A DNA stretch of 64,000 bases, from assembly GCA_029266455.1 (NCBI GenBank), contig JAQSWV010000005.1:1-64000 (forward strand). The letters are read 5' to 3'. This document shows positions 42,857 to 51,798 of this stretch, piece after piece (within the stretch, counting starts at the first letter, position 1; every line of letters starts with the position of its first letter). The stretch is from Nocardioidaceae bacterium (GTDB lineage Bacteria > Actinomycetota > Actinomycetes > Propionibacteriales > Nocardioidaceae). The notes under the pieces are model-generated. The model did no database searches, was not told where the DNA came from, and saw only the letters and a list, made by a program, of their open reading frames with translations. The translations under genes and the position numbers were made by a program.

Positions 42857-44851
42857 TCACCCTGCCCGGCGACGGCGCCCGCCGGCGCGGGCGCGCAGGT
42901 AGTCCGCCACGACGTACTCGCCCAGCCGTCCCAGCTCGGGGGTGAACGTGCGGCCGCCGTTGCGCCGGGCGATGGCGTCGACGAAGCGCGCCAGCCCGGG
43001 GTCGTCGCCCAGCAGGAAGAAGTTCAGGGTGGCGCCGTAGCGCGTCATCTGGTCGACCTCGCCCACGGTTGCCCGCAGGGTCGCGCCGGTGGTGGGCCAG
43101 CTGAAGAACGGGGTGCCGTCGGACTGCAGGTGCGCGGTCGGCTCCCCGTCGGTGACGATCATCACGACCGGCTCCGCCTCGGGATGGCGACGCAGGTGCC
43201 GGCCCGCCAGCACGAGGGCGTGATGCAGGTTGGTGCCCTGGACCCACTCGGGCTCGACTGCGGCCAGCCCCAGCGGCGACAGCCGACGTGCCACCCGGTC
43301 GAAGCCGATGATCTCGAGAGCATCCTCCCGGAAGCGGGAGCCGATGAGGTGCGCCAGCGCTAGCGCGGTCTGCTTCATCGGGGCCCAGCGGTCCTCCTGC
43401 ACCATCGAGAACGACAGGTCGACGCACAGGGCCACCGCGGCCTGCGTGCGCCGCTCGGTCTCCGCCACGGCGAAGTCGTCGACCTCGAGGTGCAGCGCCG
43501 ACCCGTCGGCCGAGCCGCGCAGCACCGCGTTGCGCACGGTCTGCACCGCCTCCAGGGGGCGCTCGTCACCGAACGTCCAGGGCAGCGTGGCGCCGGTGCG
43601 CTCCTCGGCCGCCCCGCTGCGGGTGTCGTCGTGGTCACCGCGCTGCCCGGCGTCGAGCTGCGCGAAGATGCGCCGCAGCGCCGTCTCACCGATGCGGCGC
43701 AACGCCTTCGGTGTCAGGGACATCCCGTCGCGCTCCCGGGTGATGTACCCCTGGCGCTCCAGCTCGCGCTCGAGGTCGCGGAGCGCGGCCAGGTCGGCGG
43801 CCGCCGAGGGCGCGAGCTGGCGCTCGAGGGCCTCGACGTCGACATCGTCGAGGGTCGCCCCGGGGTGATCCTGCGCCAGCTGTCGCTCCAGCGCCTCGAG
43901 GTCGGCGAGGTCGGCGACGGCACCCACGGCGTCACCGAAGCCCATCGGCTCCTCGCCGCTCATCGACACGGGCTGGCCCCGGCCGAGACCGGGCCGCAGT
44001 GCGTGCAGGTTGTCGCGCAGCTGGGCGAGCTGGCTCTCCAGGTCGGGGTCGTCCATCGCCTCGGCCATCAGCCGGGCCAGCTCGTCGCGCTGCGCGGACG
44101 ACAGGGAACGGAGCATGCGCTCGGCCGCGTCCTGTCGGCGGGCCAGCAGGTCGACCAGGTCGTCGGTGTCGCGCGGGTTCTCGGGGAAGAACTCGCCGTG
44201 GCGCTCCATGAACCGCTCGAACTGCTGGCCGGTGTCCTCGCCCCGCGCGTGTGCGGCCAGCAGCTGGTTGAGGTCGGCGATCATGTCGCGGACCTGCTGC
44301 ATGGCCTGCCGGGCCTCGGCATCGTCCCCGTCGCGGGCCGCCTCCAGCGCGCGCCTCATCCCCGCGAACTGCGCGTCCAGCACCTCGTCGCGCAGCATCT
44401 CGCGGATGCGCTCGTAGCCCGCGCGGGCCGCCGCGGAGTTCCACTCGTACGACGAGAGCTCGCGCACCGCGGTGGCGGTGTCGTCGGGCAGCGCCTCGAG
44501 CTGCATCTCGTCGAGGCGTGCCCGGTCACCGTCCTCTCGAGCCAGCTGCTCACGCTCGGCAGCGAGCACCTGGTCCAGCTGCTGGCGGACGCGGTCGAGT
44601 GTGCCCGCGAGGTCACCGCGGCGCTGCATCTCCCGTCGTCGCTTCCTGAGCTGGCGACGCAGCGCGTCGATGCCCTGTCTGCCGTCGTGCCCCCGGCGCA
44701 GCAGCGACCGAAGGGCGTCGCGCAGGCTGGCGCCTGCCAGCACGTCCCGGCCGACCTCGTCGACGGCCGAGCGGACGTCGAACGGTGCCGCCAACGGATC
44801 GCCGCCACCGCCCCACGTGCCGTACCGGTAGCGCCGGGGCAGCGGACTCAT
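42857..44851 (-). CDS. VWA (CoxE-like) domain protein partnered with a MoxR-type ATPase
   Basis: 664 residues. The first 440 are highly charged and helical (RRQLRKRRREMQRRGDLAGT...), with no signal peptide or membrane helix. The C-terminal VWA domain (about 455-640) has a MIDAS site DLSFSM with Thr in VTDGEPTAH. MoxR/VWA pairs act as metal-inserting or protein-remodelling chaperones, as in magnesium chelatase. The ATPase gene ends 10 bp upstream. The client protein is not evident from the neighbours. Confidence 0.85.
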   Translation of the reverse strand: MSPLPRRYRYGTWGGGGDPLAAPFDVRSAVDEVGRDVLAGASLRDALRSLLRRGHDGRQGIDALRRQLRKRRREMQRRGDLAGTLDRVRQQLDQVLAAEREQLAREDGDRARLDEMQLEALPDDTATAVRELSSYEWNSAAARAGYERIREMLRDEVLDAQFAGMRRALEAARDGDDAEARQAMQQVRDMIADLNQLLAAHARGEDTGQQFERFMERHGEFFPENPRDTDDLVDLLARRQDAAERMLRSLSSAQRDELARLMAEAMDDPDLESQLAQLRDNLHALRPGLGRGQPVSMSGEEPMGFGDAVGAVADLADLEALERQLAQDHPGATLDDVDVEALERQLAPSAAADLAALRDLERELERQGYITRERDGMSLTPKALRRIGETALRRIFAQLDAGQRGDHDDTRSGAAEERTGATLPWTFGDERPLEAVQTVRNAVLRGSADGSALHLEVDDFAVAETERRTQAAVALCVDLSFSMVQEDRWAPMKQTALALAHLIGSRFREDALEIIGFDRVARRLSPLGLAAVEPEWVQGTNLHHALVLAGRHLRRHPEAEPVVMIVTDGEPTAHLQSDGTPFFSWPTTGATLRATVGEVDQMTRYGATLNFFLLGDDPGLARFVDAIARRNGGRTFTPELGRLGEYVVADYLRARAGGRRRRAG

Positions 44852-44861
44852 GTCGGCACCC

Positions 44862-46322
44862 TCAGCCGCCGTAGATGCTGCGGCCGTCGACGCTGTCCTT
44901 GTCGAGCCGGCGGGTCAGCCACAACCCCTCGAGAACCAGCTCGACGGCTGCAGCCACCTGTCCGGGCGAGACGCTGTCCTCGTCGACCCCCAACCGGTCG
45001 AGCGCGCCCGCGAGGCCCGGCACGCCGCCCAGCTGGTCGAGCAGCTCGTCGGCCGGCACCAGCACGCCCGTCTCGACGGTCCCGCCCTCGGCGAAGCGCT
45101 CGGTGAACCCGCTGAGGTCGGCACCGGCCAGCCGGGCCCGGAACGTCGCTGCGACGGCCAGCCGCAGCAGGTGGTCGAGCACCTCGTCCTCACGCCCCTC
45201 CTCACCCATCTCGAACTCGACCTTGCCGCGCAGTGTGGGCACGACCGCCGGCAGGTCGCCTACCCGGGCGACCGGATGCTCCTCCCCGGTCAGCGCGGCG
45301 CGCCGCAGCGCCGAGCCGGCCGCGGCCTCCACCGCGGCCACGGCCAGCCGCGCCGACACACCGGAGCGCTGGTCGACCGCGGCCGACTCGCGCAGCTCGC
45401 GGGCGAAGCGCGCCACCACCTCGACCACGTGGCCCGGCACCTCGGCCACCGTCTCGGCCTCCTGTGCGACCAGCGCCACCTCGTCGTCGACGTCGAGCGG
45501 GTAGTGCGTGCGGATCTCCGCACCGAAACGGTCCTTGAGCGGCGTGATGATGCGGCCACGGTTCGTGTAGTCCTCCGGGTTGGCCGAGGCGACCACCAGC
45601 AGGTCGAGCGGTAGCCGCAGCGTGTATCCGCGCACCTGCACGTCGCGCTCCTCCAGCACGTTGAACAGGGCCACCTGGATGCGCTCGGCGAGGTCCGGCA
45701 GCTCGTTGAGGCCGAGGATGCCGCGGTTGGTGCGGGGCAGTAGTCCGTAGTGCACGGTCTCCGGATCGCCGAGGGTGCGTCCCTGGGCGACCTTCACGGG
45801 GTCCACGTCGCCGATCAGGTCGCCCACGCTGGTGTCCGGGGTGGCCAGCTTCTCGCCGTAACGGTCCGAACGGTGCCGCCAGGCGACCGGGAGGTCGTCG
45901 CCCAGCTCGGCGGCCAGCCGTTGACCCGGCACGCTGACCGGCGCCAGCGGGTCGTCGAAGGTCTCGGTGCCCGCGACGTACGGCTGCCACTCGTCCAGGA
46001 GGCCGGCCAGCGTCCGCATCAGGCGCGTCTTGCCCTGTCCGCGCTCACCCAGCAGCACGAGGTCGTGCCCGGCCAGCAGCGCACCCTCGAGGTCGGGGCG
46101 CACCGTCTCGTCGAACCCGACGATGCCGGGGAACGGATCGCGGCCGGCGCGCAGGGTCTCGACCAGGTTGGCCCGGATCTCGGCCTTGACGCTGCGGGAC
46201 TCGTATCCGGAGGCGCGAAGCTCGCCCACCGTGGTGGGCTCCGGAGCAGGGGCGGCAGTCACCTCTCGCACGGTACGTCGGACCGGCGGCCGGTTCGACC
46301 GCACGGTGACGGCTCGACTCAT
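44862..46322 (-). CDS. MoxR/ChlI-type AAA+ ATPase
   Basis: About 486 residues from ATG 46322; the start is uncertain. ATG 46346 would overlap the divergent neighbour, and GTG 46262 is just before the conserved part (TVGELRASGYESRSVKAEIRANL). Seen: Walker A GERGQGKTRLM, a loop with GLLPRTNRGILGLNELPDL (Walker B region), sensor 1 VVASANPEDYTNRGRIITPLKDRF. This is the magnesium chelatase-like, sigma-54-interaction-like clade. It forms an operon with the VWA gene downstream. It presumably drives a conformational change in a VWA-bound client using ATP. Confidence 0.85.
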   Translation of the reverse strand: MSRAVTVRSNRPPVRRTVREVTAAPAPEPTTVGELRASGYESRSVKAEIRANLVETLRAGRDPFPGIVGFDETVRPDLEGALLAGHDLVLLGERGQGKTRLMRTLAGLLDEWQPYVAGTETFDDPLAPVSVPGQRLAAELGDDLPVAWRHRSDRYGEKLATPDTSVGDLIGDVDPVKVAQGRTLGDPETVHYGLLPRTNRGILGLNELPDLAERIQVALFNVLEERDVQVRGYTLRLPLDLLVVASANPEDYTNRGRIITPLKDRFGAEIRTHYPLDVDDEVALVAQEAETVAEVPGHVVEVVARFARELRESAAVDQRSGVSARLAVAAVEAAAGSALRRAALTGEEHPVARVGDLPAVVPTLRGKVEFEMGEEGREDEVLDHLLRLAVAATFRARLAGADLSGFTERFAEGGTVETGVLVPADELLDQLGGVPGLAGALDRLGVDEDSVSPGQVAAAVELVLEGLWLTRRLDKDSVDGRSIYGG

Positions 46323-46335
46323 GGCACCATTACTC

Positions 46336-47547
46336 ATGCGCATCACTCATGTACTCGCAGTAGCGGCTGCCACCACGCTCGGACTCGGCCTGCTGGCTGC
46401 GCCGGCGGGAGGAGGCCCGGTGCCCAGGGGAGCGGCGTCCGTCGCGCCGGCGGTGGCCGCAGAGCGCCAGGCCGCCGATCGTGCGGCGGGCCCCCGGGTC
46501 CGCGTCCGGGTGGTGAAGCGGGGCCTCGACCATCCGTGGGACCTGACGTTCCTGCCCGGCGGCGGGATGCTCTACACCCAGCGCGACCGGCTGTCGATCC
46601 GCCACCGCTCGCCGTCGGGCAGGGACCGAGTGGTCCGGTTCCGCGAGGGGAGGATGTGGCACTCGGGAGAGGCAGGCCTGATGAGCATCCTCGCCACGCG
46701 GAGCTTCGAGAAGTCACGGAACTTCTACACCTGCCACGCGAACGCGGCCGACCGGCCGAGCGGGCACGACGTGCGGGTGGTGCTGTGGCGGCTGGCCAGC
46801 GACGCCCGGCGAGCCAGCCGGGTTCGCACCATCGTTGCCGGCCTGCCCACGGTGTCCGGTCGCCACTCGGGTTGCCGGCTCAGGTACGGCCCCGAGGGCG
46901 CGCTGTACATCGGCACGGGCGATGCCGCCCGGACCGGGGTCTCGCAGAACCTCGCCTCGGGAGGCGGCAAGGTGCTCCGGGTACGGCCCGGGACCGGGAA
47001 GCCCTGGCCGGGCAACCCGTTCCTCGGAGCGGGCAAGGCGATGAAGCGTCGCGTCTACACCTACGGTCACCGCAACGTGCAGGGCCTCGCCGTTCGTCCC
47101 GGGTCCGGGATGTGGGCAGTCGAACAGGGCACCTACCGTGACGACGAGGTCAACCGCCTGAGAGCCGGCGGCAACTACGGGTGGCAGGCGGGGCCCGGGT
47201 ACGACGAGTCCCGGCCGATGACCGACTTCTCGCTACCCGGTCGGCAGATCGGCGCCAGGTGGGCCTCGGGCAATCCGACCATCGCCACCTCCGGGGCGAC
47301 CTTCCTGCGCGGCAAGCGCTGGGGGGTGTGGCAGGGAGCGCTCGCGGTCGGGGTGCTCAAGGACAGCCAGATCAGGATCCTGGCGTTCGACGAGGCCGGC
47401 CGCTTCGTCCGGGCATGGACACCGGCCAAGCTCAACACCGGTTACCGGATGCGCAGCCCGGTACAGGGTCCCGACGGCAACCTCTACATCACCACCGACA
47501 ACGGCGGCGGCAGCGACCGCATCCTCAAGGTGGTGCCCCGAGGCTGA
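46336..47547 (+). CDS. Secreted PQQ-dependent sugar dehydrogenase-like propeller
   Basis: 403 residues from ATG 46336. A signal peptide (MRITHVLAVAAATTLGLGLLAAPAG) precedes a six-bladed propeller of the glucose/sorbosone dehydrogenase type: LDHPWDLTFLPGGGMLYTQR, RYGPEGALYIGTGDAA, VYTYGHRNVQGLAVRPGSGMWAVEQG, DEVNRLRAGGNYGWQ and SPVQGPDGNLYITTDNGGG. His in GHRNVQG and neighbouring residues fit the PQQ/sugar site. The actual substrate and use of PQQ are unproven. It is divergent from the MoxR gene with only about 13 bp between likely starts, so both may be leaderless. Confidence 0.85.
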   Translation: MRITHVLAVAAATTLGLGLLAAPAGGGPVPRGAASVAPAVAAERQAADRAAGPRVRVRVVKRGLDHPWDLTFLPGGGMLYTQRDRLSIRHRSPSGRDRVVRFREGRMWHSGEAGLMSILATRSFEKSRNFYTCHANAADRPSGHDVRVVLWRLASDARRASRVRTIVAGLPTVSGRHSGCRLRYGPEGALYIGTGDAARTGVSQNLASGGGKVLRVRPGTGKPWPGNPFLGAGKAMKRRVYTYGHRNVQGLAVRPGSGMWAVEQGTYRDDEVNRLRAGGNYGWQAGPGYDESRPMTDFSLPGRQIGARWASGNPTIATSGATFLRGKRWGVWQGALAVGVLKDSQIRILAFDEAGRFVRAWTPAKLNTGYRMRSPVQGPDGNLYITTDNGGGSDRILKVVPRG

Positions 47548-47629
47548 GCCATGCGCGTGTCCCGATGCCCGGTCTCGACATCGGCGTAGCGTCCGGGTCC
47601 AGCGCCCGCTCGCGAGCCACGGAGGTGTC

Positions 47630-48385
47630 GTGCCCTCTCTGCAAGGACGGGTCGCCGTGGTCACCGGCGGCGCCCGGGGAATCGGCGCGGCGACCGCTCG
47701 GCGGCTGGCGCGCGAGGGGGCCGCGGTGGCTCTCCTCGACCTGGACGAGGAGCAGGCCGCCGCCACTGCCGCAGTCCTGGGAGGCCCGAGCTCGATCGGT
47801 CTGGGCTGCGACGTGGCGGATCCGGCCTCCGTCGAGGCGGCGGTCGGTCAGGTGCTGGCCGAGCTGGGCAGGCTGGACGTGCTCGTCAACAACGCCGGGA
47901 TCACGCGCGACAACCTGCTGTTCAAAATGCCGGTCGACGACTGGGACGCCGTCATCGACGTGCACCTGCGCGGTGCCTTCCTCATGACCCGTGCGGCCCA
48001 GGCACCGATGGTCGAGCAGCGCTACGGCCGGATCATCAGCCTGTCCAGCGTCTCCGCGCTGGGCAATCGGGGCCAGGCCAACTACTCGGCCGCCAAGATG
48101 GGGCTGCAGGGGTTGACCCGCACGCTGGCCATGGAGCTGGGGCCGTTCGGGATCACGGCCAATGCCGTCGCTCCCGGCTTCGTGGTCTCCGAGATGACCG
48201 ACGCCACCGCCCGCCGCCTCGGTATGAGCACGGCGCAGCTGCGCGAGCAGAGCGCCGCGGTCACGCCGGTACGCCGGGTCGGCCATCCCGACGACATCGC
48301 CCACGCGATCTGCTTCCTGGCCGGGGAGGAGGCCGGCTTCGTCACGGGCCAGACCCTCTATGTCGACGGGGGCCGCAGGCTCTGA
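47630..48385 (+). CDS. Short-chain dehydrogenase, FabG-like
   Basis: 251 residues. A complete SDR: the NADP-binding TGGARGIGAATARRL, NNAGITRDNLLF, catalytic Ser in ISLSSVSALGNRGQANYSAAKMG with YxxxK, and VAPGFVVSEMTD. The closing VTGQTLYVDGGRRL is typical. FabG-like enzymes reduce 3-oxoacyl thioesters; a stand-alone copy may serve another acyl or polyketide substrate. GTG 47630 starts the frame. Confidence 0.88.
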   Translation: MPSLQGRVAVVTGGARGIGAATARRLAREGAAVALLDLDEEQAAATAAVLGGPSSIGLGCDVADPASVEAAVGQVLAELGRLDVLVNNAGITRDNLLFKMPVDDWDAVIDVHLRGAFLMTRAAQAPMVEQRYGRIISLSSVSALGNRGQANYSAAKMGLQGLTRTLAMELGPFGITANAVAPGFVVSEMTDATARRLGMSTAQLREQSAAVTPVRRVGHPDDIAHAICFLAGEEAGFVTGQTLYVDGGRRL

Positions 48386-48440
48386 GCGCCCGCTTCATCC
48401 GCTTTCGTCCCGACGCGTCCACCGCCTACGAGCCGTGGAG

Positions 48441-48470
48441 TTGCCCTTCAAGCCGTCGAGTGCGTACGGT
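48441..48470 (+). promoter_or_regulatory. Possible promoter of the riboswitch-controlled hydrolase
   Basis: TTGCCC (48441-48446), an 18-bp spacer, and TACGGT (48465-48470) lie upstream of the c-di-AMP riboswitch. Only a consensus reading. Confidence 0.3.
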
Positions 48471-48514
48471 CACTCCCGGCTCGACCCCCCACGGGTCTGT
48501 CACCACAACTGAAT

Positions 48515-48728
48515 CGGTGTGCGATCGACGCCGAGTCCTGCCCCGGATCGCCACCTTCCAGACGTCGACTTGTCGTCTCGGGCAGGAGCGGGGGACCCAT
48601 CGATGGTCCGCCATCATCGTGCTGCCCCGGTCCTCGGGCCGGACGGCACTCGGGGTTAAGTCGCACAGATTCGCGCGGCCGGGCACCTTCTCGCCCGAAC
48701 CCGACAGCTCACCTCGCAGGCGTGAGAA
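48515..48728 (+). promoter_or_regulatory. c-di-AMP (ydaO/yuaA-type) riboswitch
   Basis: The leader of the NlpC/P60 gene carries the conserved ydaO blocks: GGGGGACCCA, then CGGGGTTAAGTCGC, and CCGAACCCGACAGCTCACCTCGCAGGCGT close to the end, joined by pairing stems (GAGTCCTGCCC with GGGCAGGAGC). In actinobacteria this RNA class usually precedes cell-wall hydrolase genes and turns them off when c-di-AMP is high. The ribosome-binding site AAGGA follows directly. Exact borders are approximate. Confidence 0.85.
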
Positions 48729-48741
48729 GGAAGCCATCGTC

Positions 48742-49284
48742 ATGTCTGCACTCCTCCGGGTGCAGCGCCTACTGGTGCTGCCCATCCTGCTCGCCAGCGC
48801 TCTCGTCGCCGCCACCTGGGTCGCCTCCGCGCCGCCGGCGAACGCCACCTCCTCGAGTCCTCAGACGCAGAGTGCCTCGGAGACCTCCAGGTCCAAGGCC
48901 AAGACCAAGCGCATCAAGAAGATCAAGGCCGCCACGCGGGTGGCCTCCCGGCAGAAGGGCGACCCGTACGTCTACGGCGCCGCCGGTCCGAACGCCTTCG
49001 ACTGCTCCGGCCTGACCTACTACGCCTACGGCAAGGTCGGCATCCGGCTGCCCCGCACGTCCGACGGCCAGCACCGCCACCTGCGGAGCATCAAGAAGAA
49101 GAACATGAAGCGGGGGGACATGATCTTCTTCCACTCCGGCGGCAACGTCTACCACGTCGGCATCTTCGTGGGCCGCAAGAACGGCAGCCGCATGATCCTG
49201 CACTCGCCCAACTCCAGCACCGTCGTCAAGCGCGACCCCGTGTGGACCGGGCAGTGGTACGCGGGAACCCTGCGCCGCCGCTGA
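48742..49284 (+). CDS. Secreted NlpC/P60 (C40) peptidoglycan endopeptidase
   Basis: 180 residues from ATG 48742. A signal peptide (to about residue 34, PPANA), a basic Ser/Lys-rich linker, then a minimal NlpC/P60 domain: catalytic Cys88 in NAFDCSGLTYYAYG, His138 in YHVGIFVG and a third polar residue in LHSPNSSTVV. It cleaves peptide stems in the cell wall. The preceding c-di-AMP riboswitch ties its expression to osmotic/wall status. Compared with resuscitation-type hydrolases it lacks extra wall-binding modules. Confidence 0.92.
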   Translation: MSALLRVQRLLVLPILLASALVAATWVASAPPANATSSSPQTQSASETSRSKAKTKRIKKIKAATRVASRQKGDPYVYGAAGPNAFDCSGLTYYAYGKVGIRLPRTSDGQHRHLRSIKKKNMKRGDMIFFHSGGNVYHVGIFVGRKNGSRMILHSPNSSTVVKRDPVWTGQWYAGTLRRR

Positions 49285-49297
49285 GCCGCGACGCTGC

Positions 49298-49344
49298 GCC
49301 CGGGGCGAGCGACGGAGCAGCCCTCCGACGGTCTCGCTCCGGGC
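49298..49344. terminator. Terminator of the NlpC/P60 gene
   Basis: GCCCGGGGCGAG (49298-49309) pairs with CTCGCTCCGGGC (49333-49344) over 12 bp with one G-U pair, 14 bp after the stop. A smaller inner stem is possible in the loop. Confidence 0.6.
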
Positions 49345-49360
49345 ATGGCAGCATGACCGC

Positions 49361-50773
49361 GTGGTCGCCGTCCCGAGCATCTCGTACTCCATCACCGCCC
49401 GCCTCGAGCTGCTGGTGGGCAAAGCCAGCGTTGGCGAGCTGACCGCTGCCGTGGAGGGCGCCGGCGGCATGATCACGGCGCTCGACGTGACGGGCTCGGG
49501 GTCCGAGCGCCTGCAGATCGATGTGACCTGCGCGGCGACGTCGACCGACCACGCCGACCGCATCGTCGACGTGCTCCGGGAGCTCCCCGGCGTCGACGTG
49601 CACAAGGTCTCCGATCGAACGTTCCTCATGCACCTCGGTGGCGTCATCGAGATGGCCTCCAAGCACCCGATCCGCAACCGCGACGACCTGTCCCTGGTGT
49701 ACACACCGGGCGTGGCCCGGATCTGCAAGGCCATCGTCGACAACCCCGAGGACGCCCGGCGTCTCACCGTCAAGCGCAACGCGATCGCCGTGGTGACGGA
49801 TGGCTCGGCGGTACTGGGGCTCGGCAACATCGGCGCCGCCGCAGCGCTGCCGGTGATGGAGGGCAAGGCGGCGCTGTTCAAGCGCTTCGCCGGCATCGAC
49901 GCCTGGCCGCTCTGCCTCGACACCCAGGACGCCGACGAGATCGTCCGCACCGTCCAGGCGATCGCCCCCGGGTTCGCGGGCATCAACCTCGAGGACATCA
50001 GCGCACCCCGCTGCTTCGAGATCGAGAAGCGGCTGCGCGACGCCCTCGACATCCCGGTCTTCCACGACGACCAGCACGGCACCGCGATCGTGGTCCTGGC
50101 CGCGCTCACCAACGCGCTCCGCGTCGTCGGCAAGGCGCTGCCGGACGTGCAGCTGGTCATGTGCGGCGCCGGAGCGGCGGGCACGGCCGTGCTCCGGCTG
50201 CTGCTGCACGCTGGCGCGGGATCCGGCAAGGGCAGCGTCGTGGTCACGGACGTCGACGGCATCCTGCACCGGGAGCGACCCGGCCTGGACGGGGAGCTGC
50301 GCTGGGTGGCCGAGAACACCAATCCGGCGGACGTGCGAGGCGACCTGCGCGCGGCGCTGCGGGGAGCCGACGTCTTCGTCGGCGTCTCCGCCCCGGGACT
50401 GCTCGACGCCGACGACGTGGCCACCATGAGCGATGACGCGATCGTCTTCGCGTTGGCGAACCCAGACCCCGAGATCGAGCCGGGCGAGGCGCGGCGGCAC
50501 GCCGCCGTCGTGGCCACGGGCCGGTCGGACCACCCGAACCAGATCAACAACGTCCTCGCGTTCCCCGGCGTCTTCCGCGGCCTGCTCGACTCGCACAGTC
50601 GCACCATCACGTTGGACGTGCTCCGGGCCGCCGCCTCGGCCATCGCCGCGGTCGTGACCGACAGCGAGCTCAACGCCGACTACGTCATCCCGAGCGTCTT
50701 CCACCCGGAGGTGCACGACCACGTGGCCCAGTCGGTACGGGACGCGGTCCGGACCGGTCGCGAGGACGGCTGA
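49361..50773 (+). CDS. NAD-dependent malic enzyme with N-terminal ACT-like domain
   Basis: 470 residues from GTG 49361. It decarboxylates malate to pyruvate. The N-terminal 80 residues look like an ACT regulatory domain (ARLELLVGKASVGELTAAVEGAGGMI). The malic enzyme part has the catalytic Tyr in LVYTPGVARICKAI, Lys in KRNAIAVVTDGSAVLGLGNIG, FKRFAGIDAWPLCLDT, HDDQHGTAIVVLAAL and the nucleotide-binding VMCGAGAAGTAVLRLL. The ACT domain suggests amino-acid feedback. No transcription signals beyond the upstream hairpin. Confidence 0.92.
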   Translation: MVAVPSISYSITARLELLVGKASVGELTAAVEGAGGMITALDVTGSGSERLQIDVTCAATSTDHADRIVDVLRELPGVDVHKVSDRTFLMHLGGVIEMASKHPIRNRDDLSLVYTPGVARICKAIVDNPEDARRLTVKRNAIAVVTDGSAVLGLGNIGAAAALPVMEGKAALFKRFAGIDAWPLCLDTQDADEIVRTVQAIAPGFAGINLEDISAPRCFEIEKRLRDALDIPVFHDDQHGTAIVVLAALTNALRVVGKALPDVQLVMCGAGAAGTAVLRLLLHAGAGSGKGSVVVTDVDGILHRERPGLDGELRWVAENTNPADVRGDLRAALRGADVFVGVSAPGLLDADDVATMSDDAIVFALANPDPEIEPGEARRHAAVVATGRSDHPNQINNVLAFPGVFRGLLDSHSRTITLDVLRAAASAIAAVVTDSELNADYVIPSVFHPEVHDHVAQSVRDAVRTGREDG

Positions 50774-50778
50774 CCCGG

Positions 50779-51369
50779 GTGACGCCGGACAGCGGCGACC
50801 GCGCCGACGTGCCGCGGTGGTGGACGGGCCAGCTGCTGGTGGCAAGCCCCGCGCTCACCGATCCGCACTTCGAGCGTGCGGTCGTGCTGGTGCTCGACCA
50901 CGACGACGACGGAGCGCTGGGCGTGGTGCTGGATCGACCGTCGGAGCTGGCCGTCCAGGAGGTCCTCCCCGGGTGGGCCGACATCGTCGACCCGCCCCCC
51001 ACGCTGTTCGCGGGTGGGCCCGTCTCCACCGGGTCCGCCCTCGGCGTAGCGGTGCTGGTGCCGGGGACCGCGTCGGCACCGCTGGGCTGGCGGCGGGTGT
51101 TCGGTGACACCGGGCTGCTCGACCTGGACACGCCGCTGGAGGTGCTCGCCGACGCCCTGGCCGGGCTGCGGATCTTCGCCGGGTACAGCGGCTGGTCACC
51201 CGGCCAGCTGGAGGCGGAGGTCGCCGAGGGGGCGTGGTTCGTGGTGCCCGCCCATCCCGGGGACCTGTTGTGTGCGGAGCCCGAGCAGCTCTGGGGCCGG
51301 GTGCTGCGGCGGCAGGGCGGCCGGCTGGCGCTGCTGGCGACCTTTCCTGCCGATCCGCTGCAGAACTGA
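50779..51369 (+). CDS. YqgE/AlgH family protein
   Basis: 196 residues. Conserved: GQLLVASPALTDPHFERAVVLVLDHDDDGALGVVLDRP, LFAGGPVS near residue 75, RIFAGYSGWSPGQLEAEVAEGAW and the closing GRVLRRQGG. AlgH-like proteins are widespread and of unclear molecular function; in pseudomonads the name comes from alginate regulation. The gene starts 5 bp after the malic enzyme stop and is probably cotranscribed. GTG 50779 precedes TPDSGDRADVP, a short variable tail. Confidence 0.88.
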   Translation: MTPDSGDRADVPRWWTGQLLVASPALTDPHFERAVVLVLDHDDDGALGVVLDRPSELAVQEVLPGWADIVDPPPTLFAGGPVSTGSALGVAVLVPGTASAPLGWRRVFGDTGLLDLDTPLEVLADALAGLRIFAGYSGWSPGQLEAEVAEGAWFVVPAHPGDLLCAEPEQLWGRVLRRQGGRLALLATFPADPLQN

Positions 51370-51438
51370 GTCCCCGGCGCACCTCGGGACGGCAGCCTGG
51401 GTATCGCGCGGTACGGGCGGTCTGCTTGACTACCCGGC

Positions 51439-51711
51439 GTGAGCACCCAGATGAGCCCCGGTACTCAGACGGTCCGGGACGTCCGGACCCAGCCCACCAC
51501 CGGCGACGGTGATCACGAGCGGTTCTCGCACTACGTGCCGAAGGACAAGCTCACCGCCGCAATGGTCGAGGGGACCCCGGTAGTGGCGCTGTGCGGCAAG
51601 GTGTGGGTGCCGAGTCGTGATCCCCAGCGGTTCCCGGTCTGCCCGGAGTGCAAGGAGATCTGGGAGTCCTTGAAGCCGGGCGGTGACGGGGACGACAGCT
51701 CCGGCGAGTGA
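51439..51711 (+). CDS. DUF3039 family protein
   Basis: 90 residues. Conserved segment RFSHYVPKDKLTAAMVEGTPVVALCGKVWVPSRDP, then FPVCPECKEIWESL. The Cys in ALCGK with the CPEC pair could bind a zinc ion. The family is actinobacteria-specific and uncharacterised. GTG 51439 is the start. Seventy base pairs separate it from the AlgH-like gene. Confidence 0.85.
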   Translation: MSTQMSPGTQTVRDVRTQPTTGDGDHERFSHYVPKDKLTAAMVEGTPVVALCGKVWVPSRDPQRFPVCPECKEIWESLKPGGDGDDSSGE

Positions 51712-51798
51712 CGGTCGTCGGGCTCACAGCACCACACCGGGGGTAGAGCGCCGTCGGTCACGCCGGTGCGCGAATCGCGCGCCAAAGGGGGGACTCGG

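Noticed and set aside
48769-50845. Minus-strand open frames opposite the NlpC/P60 and malic enzyme genes
   Set aside because: Both opposed genes carry full catalytic motifs; the antisense frames do not.
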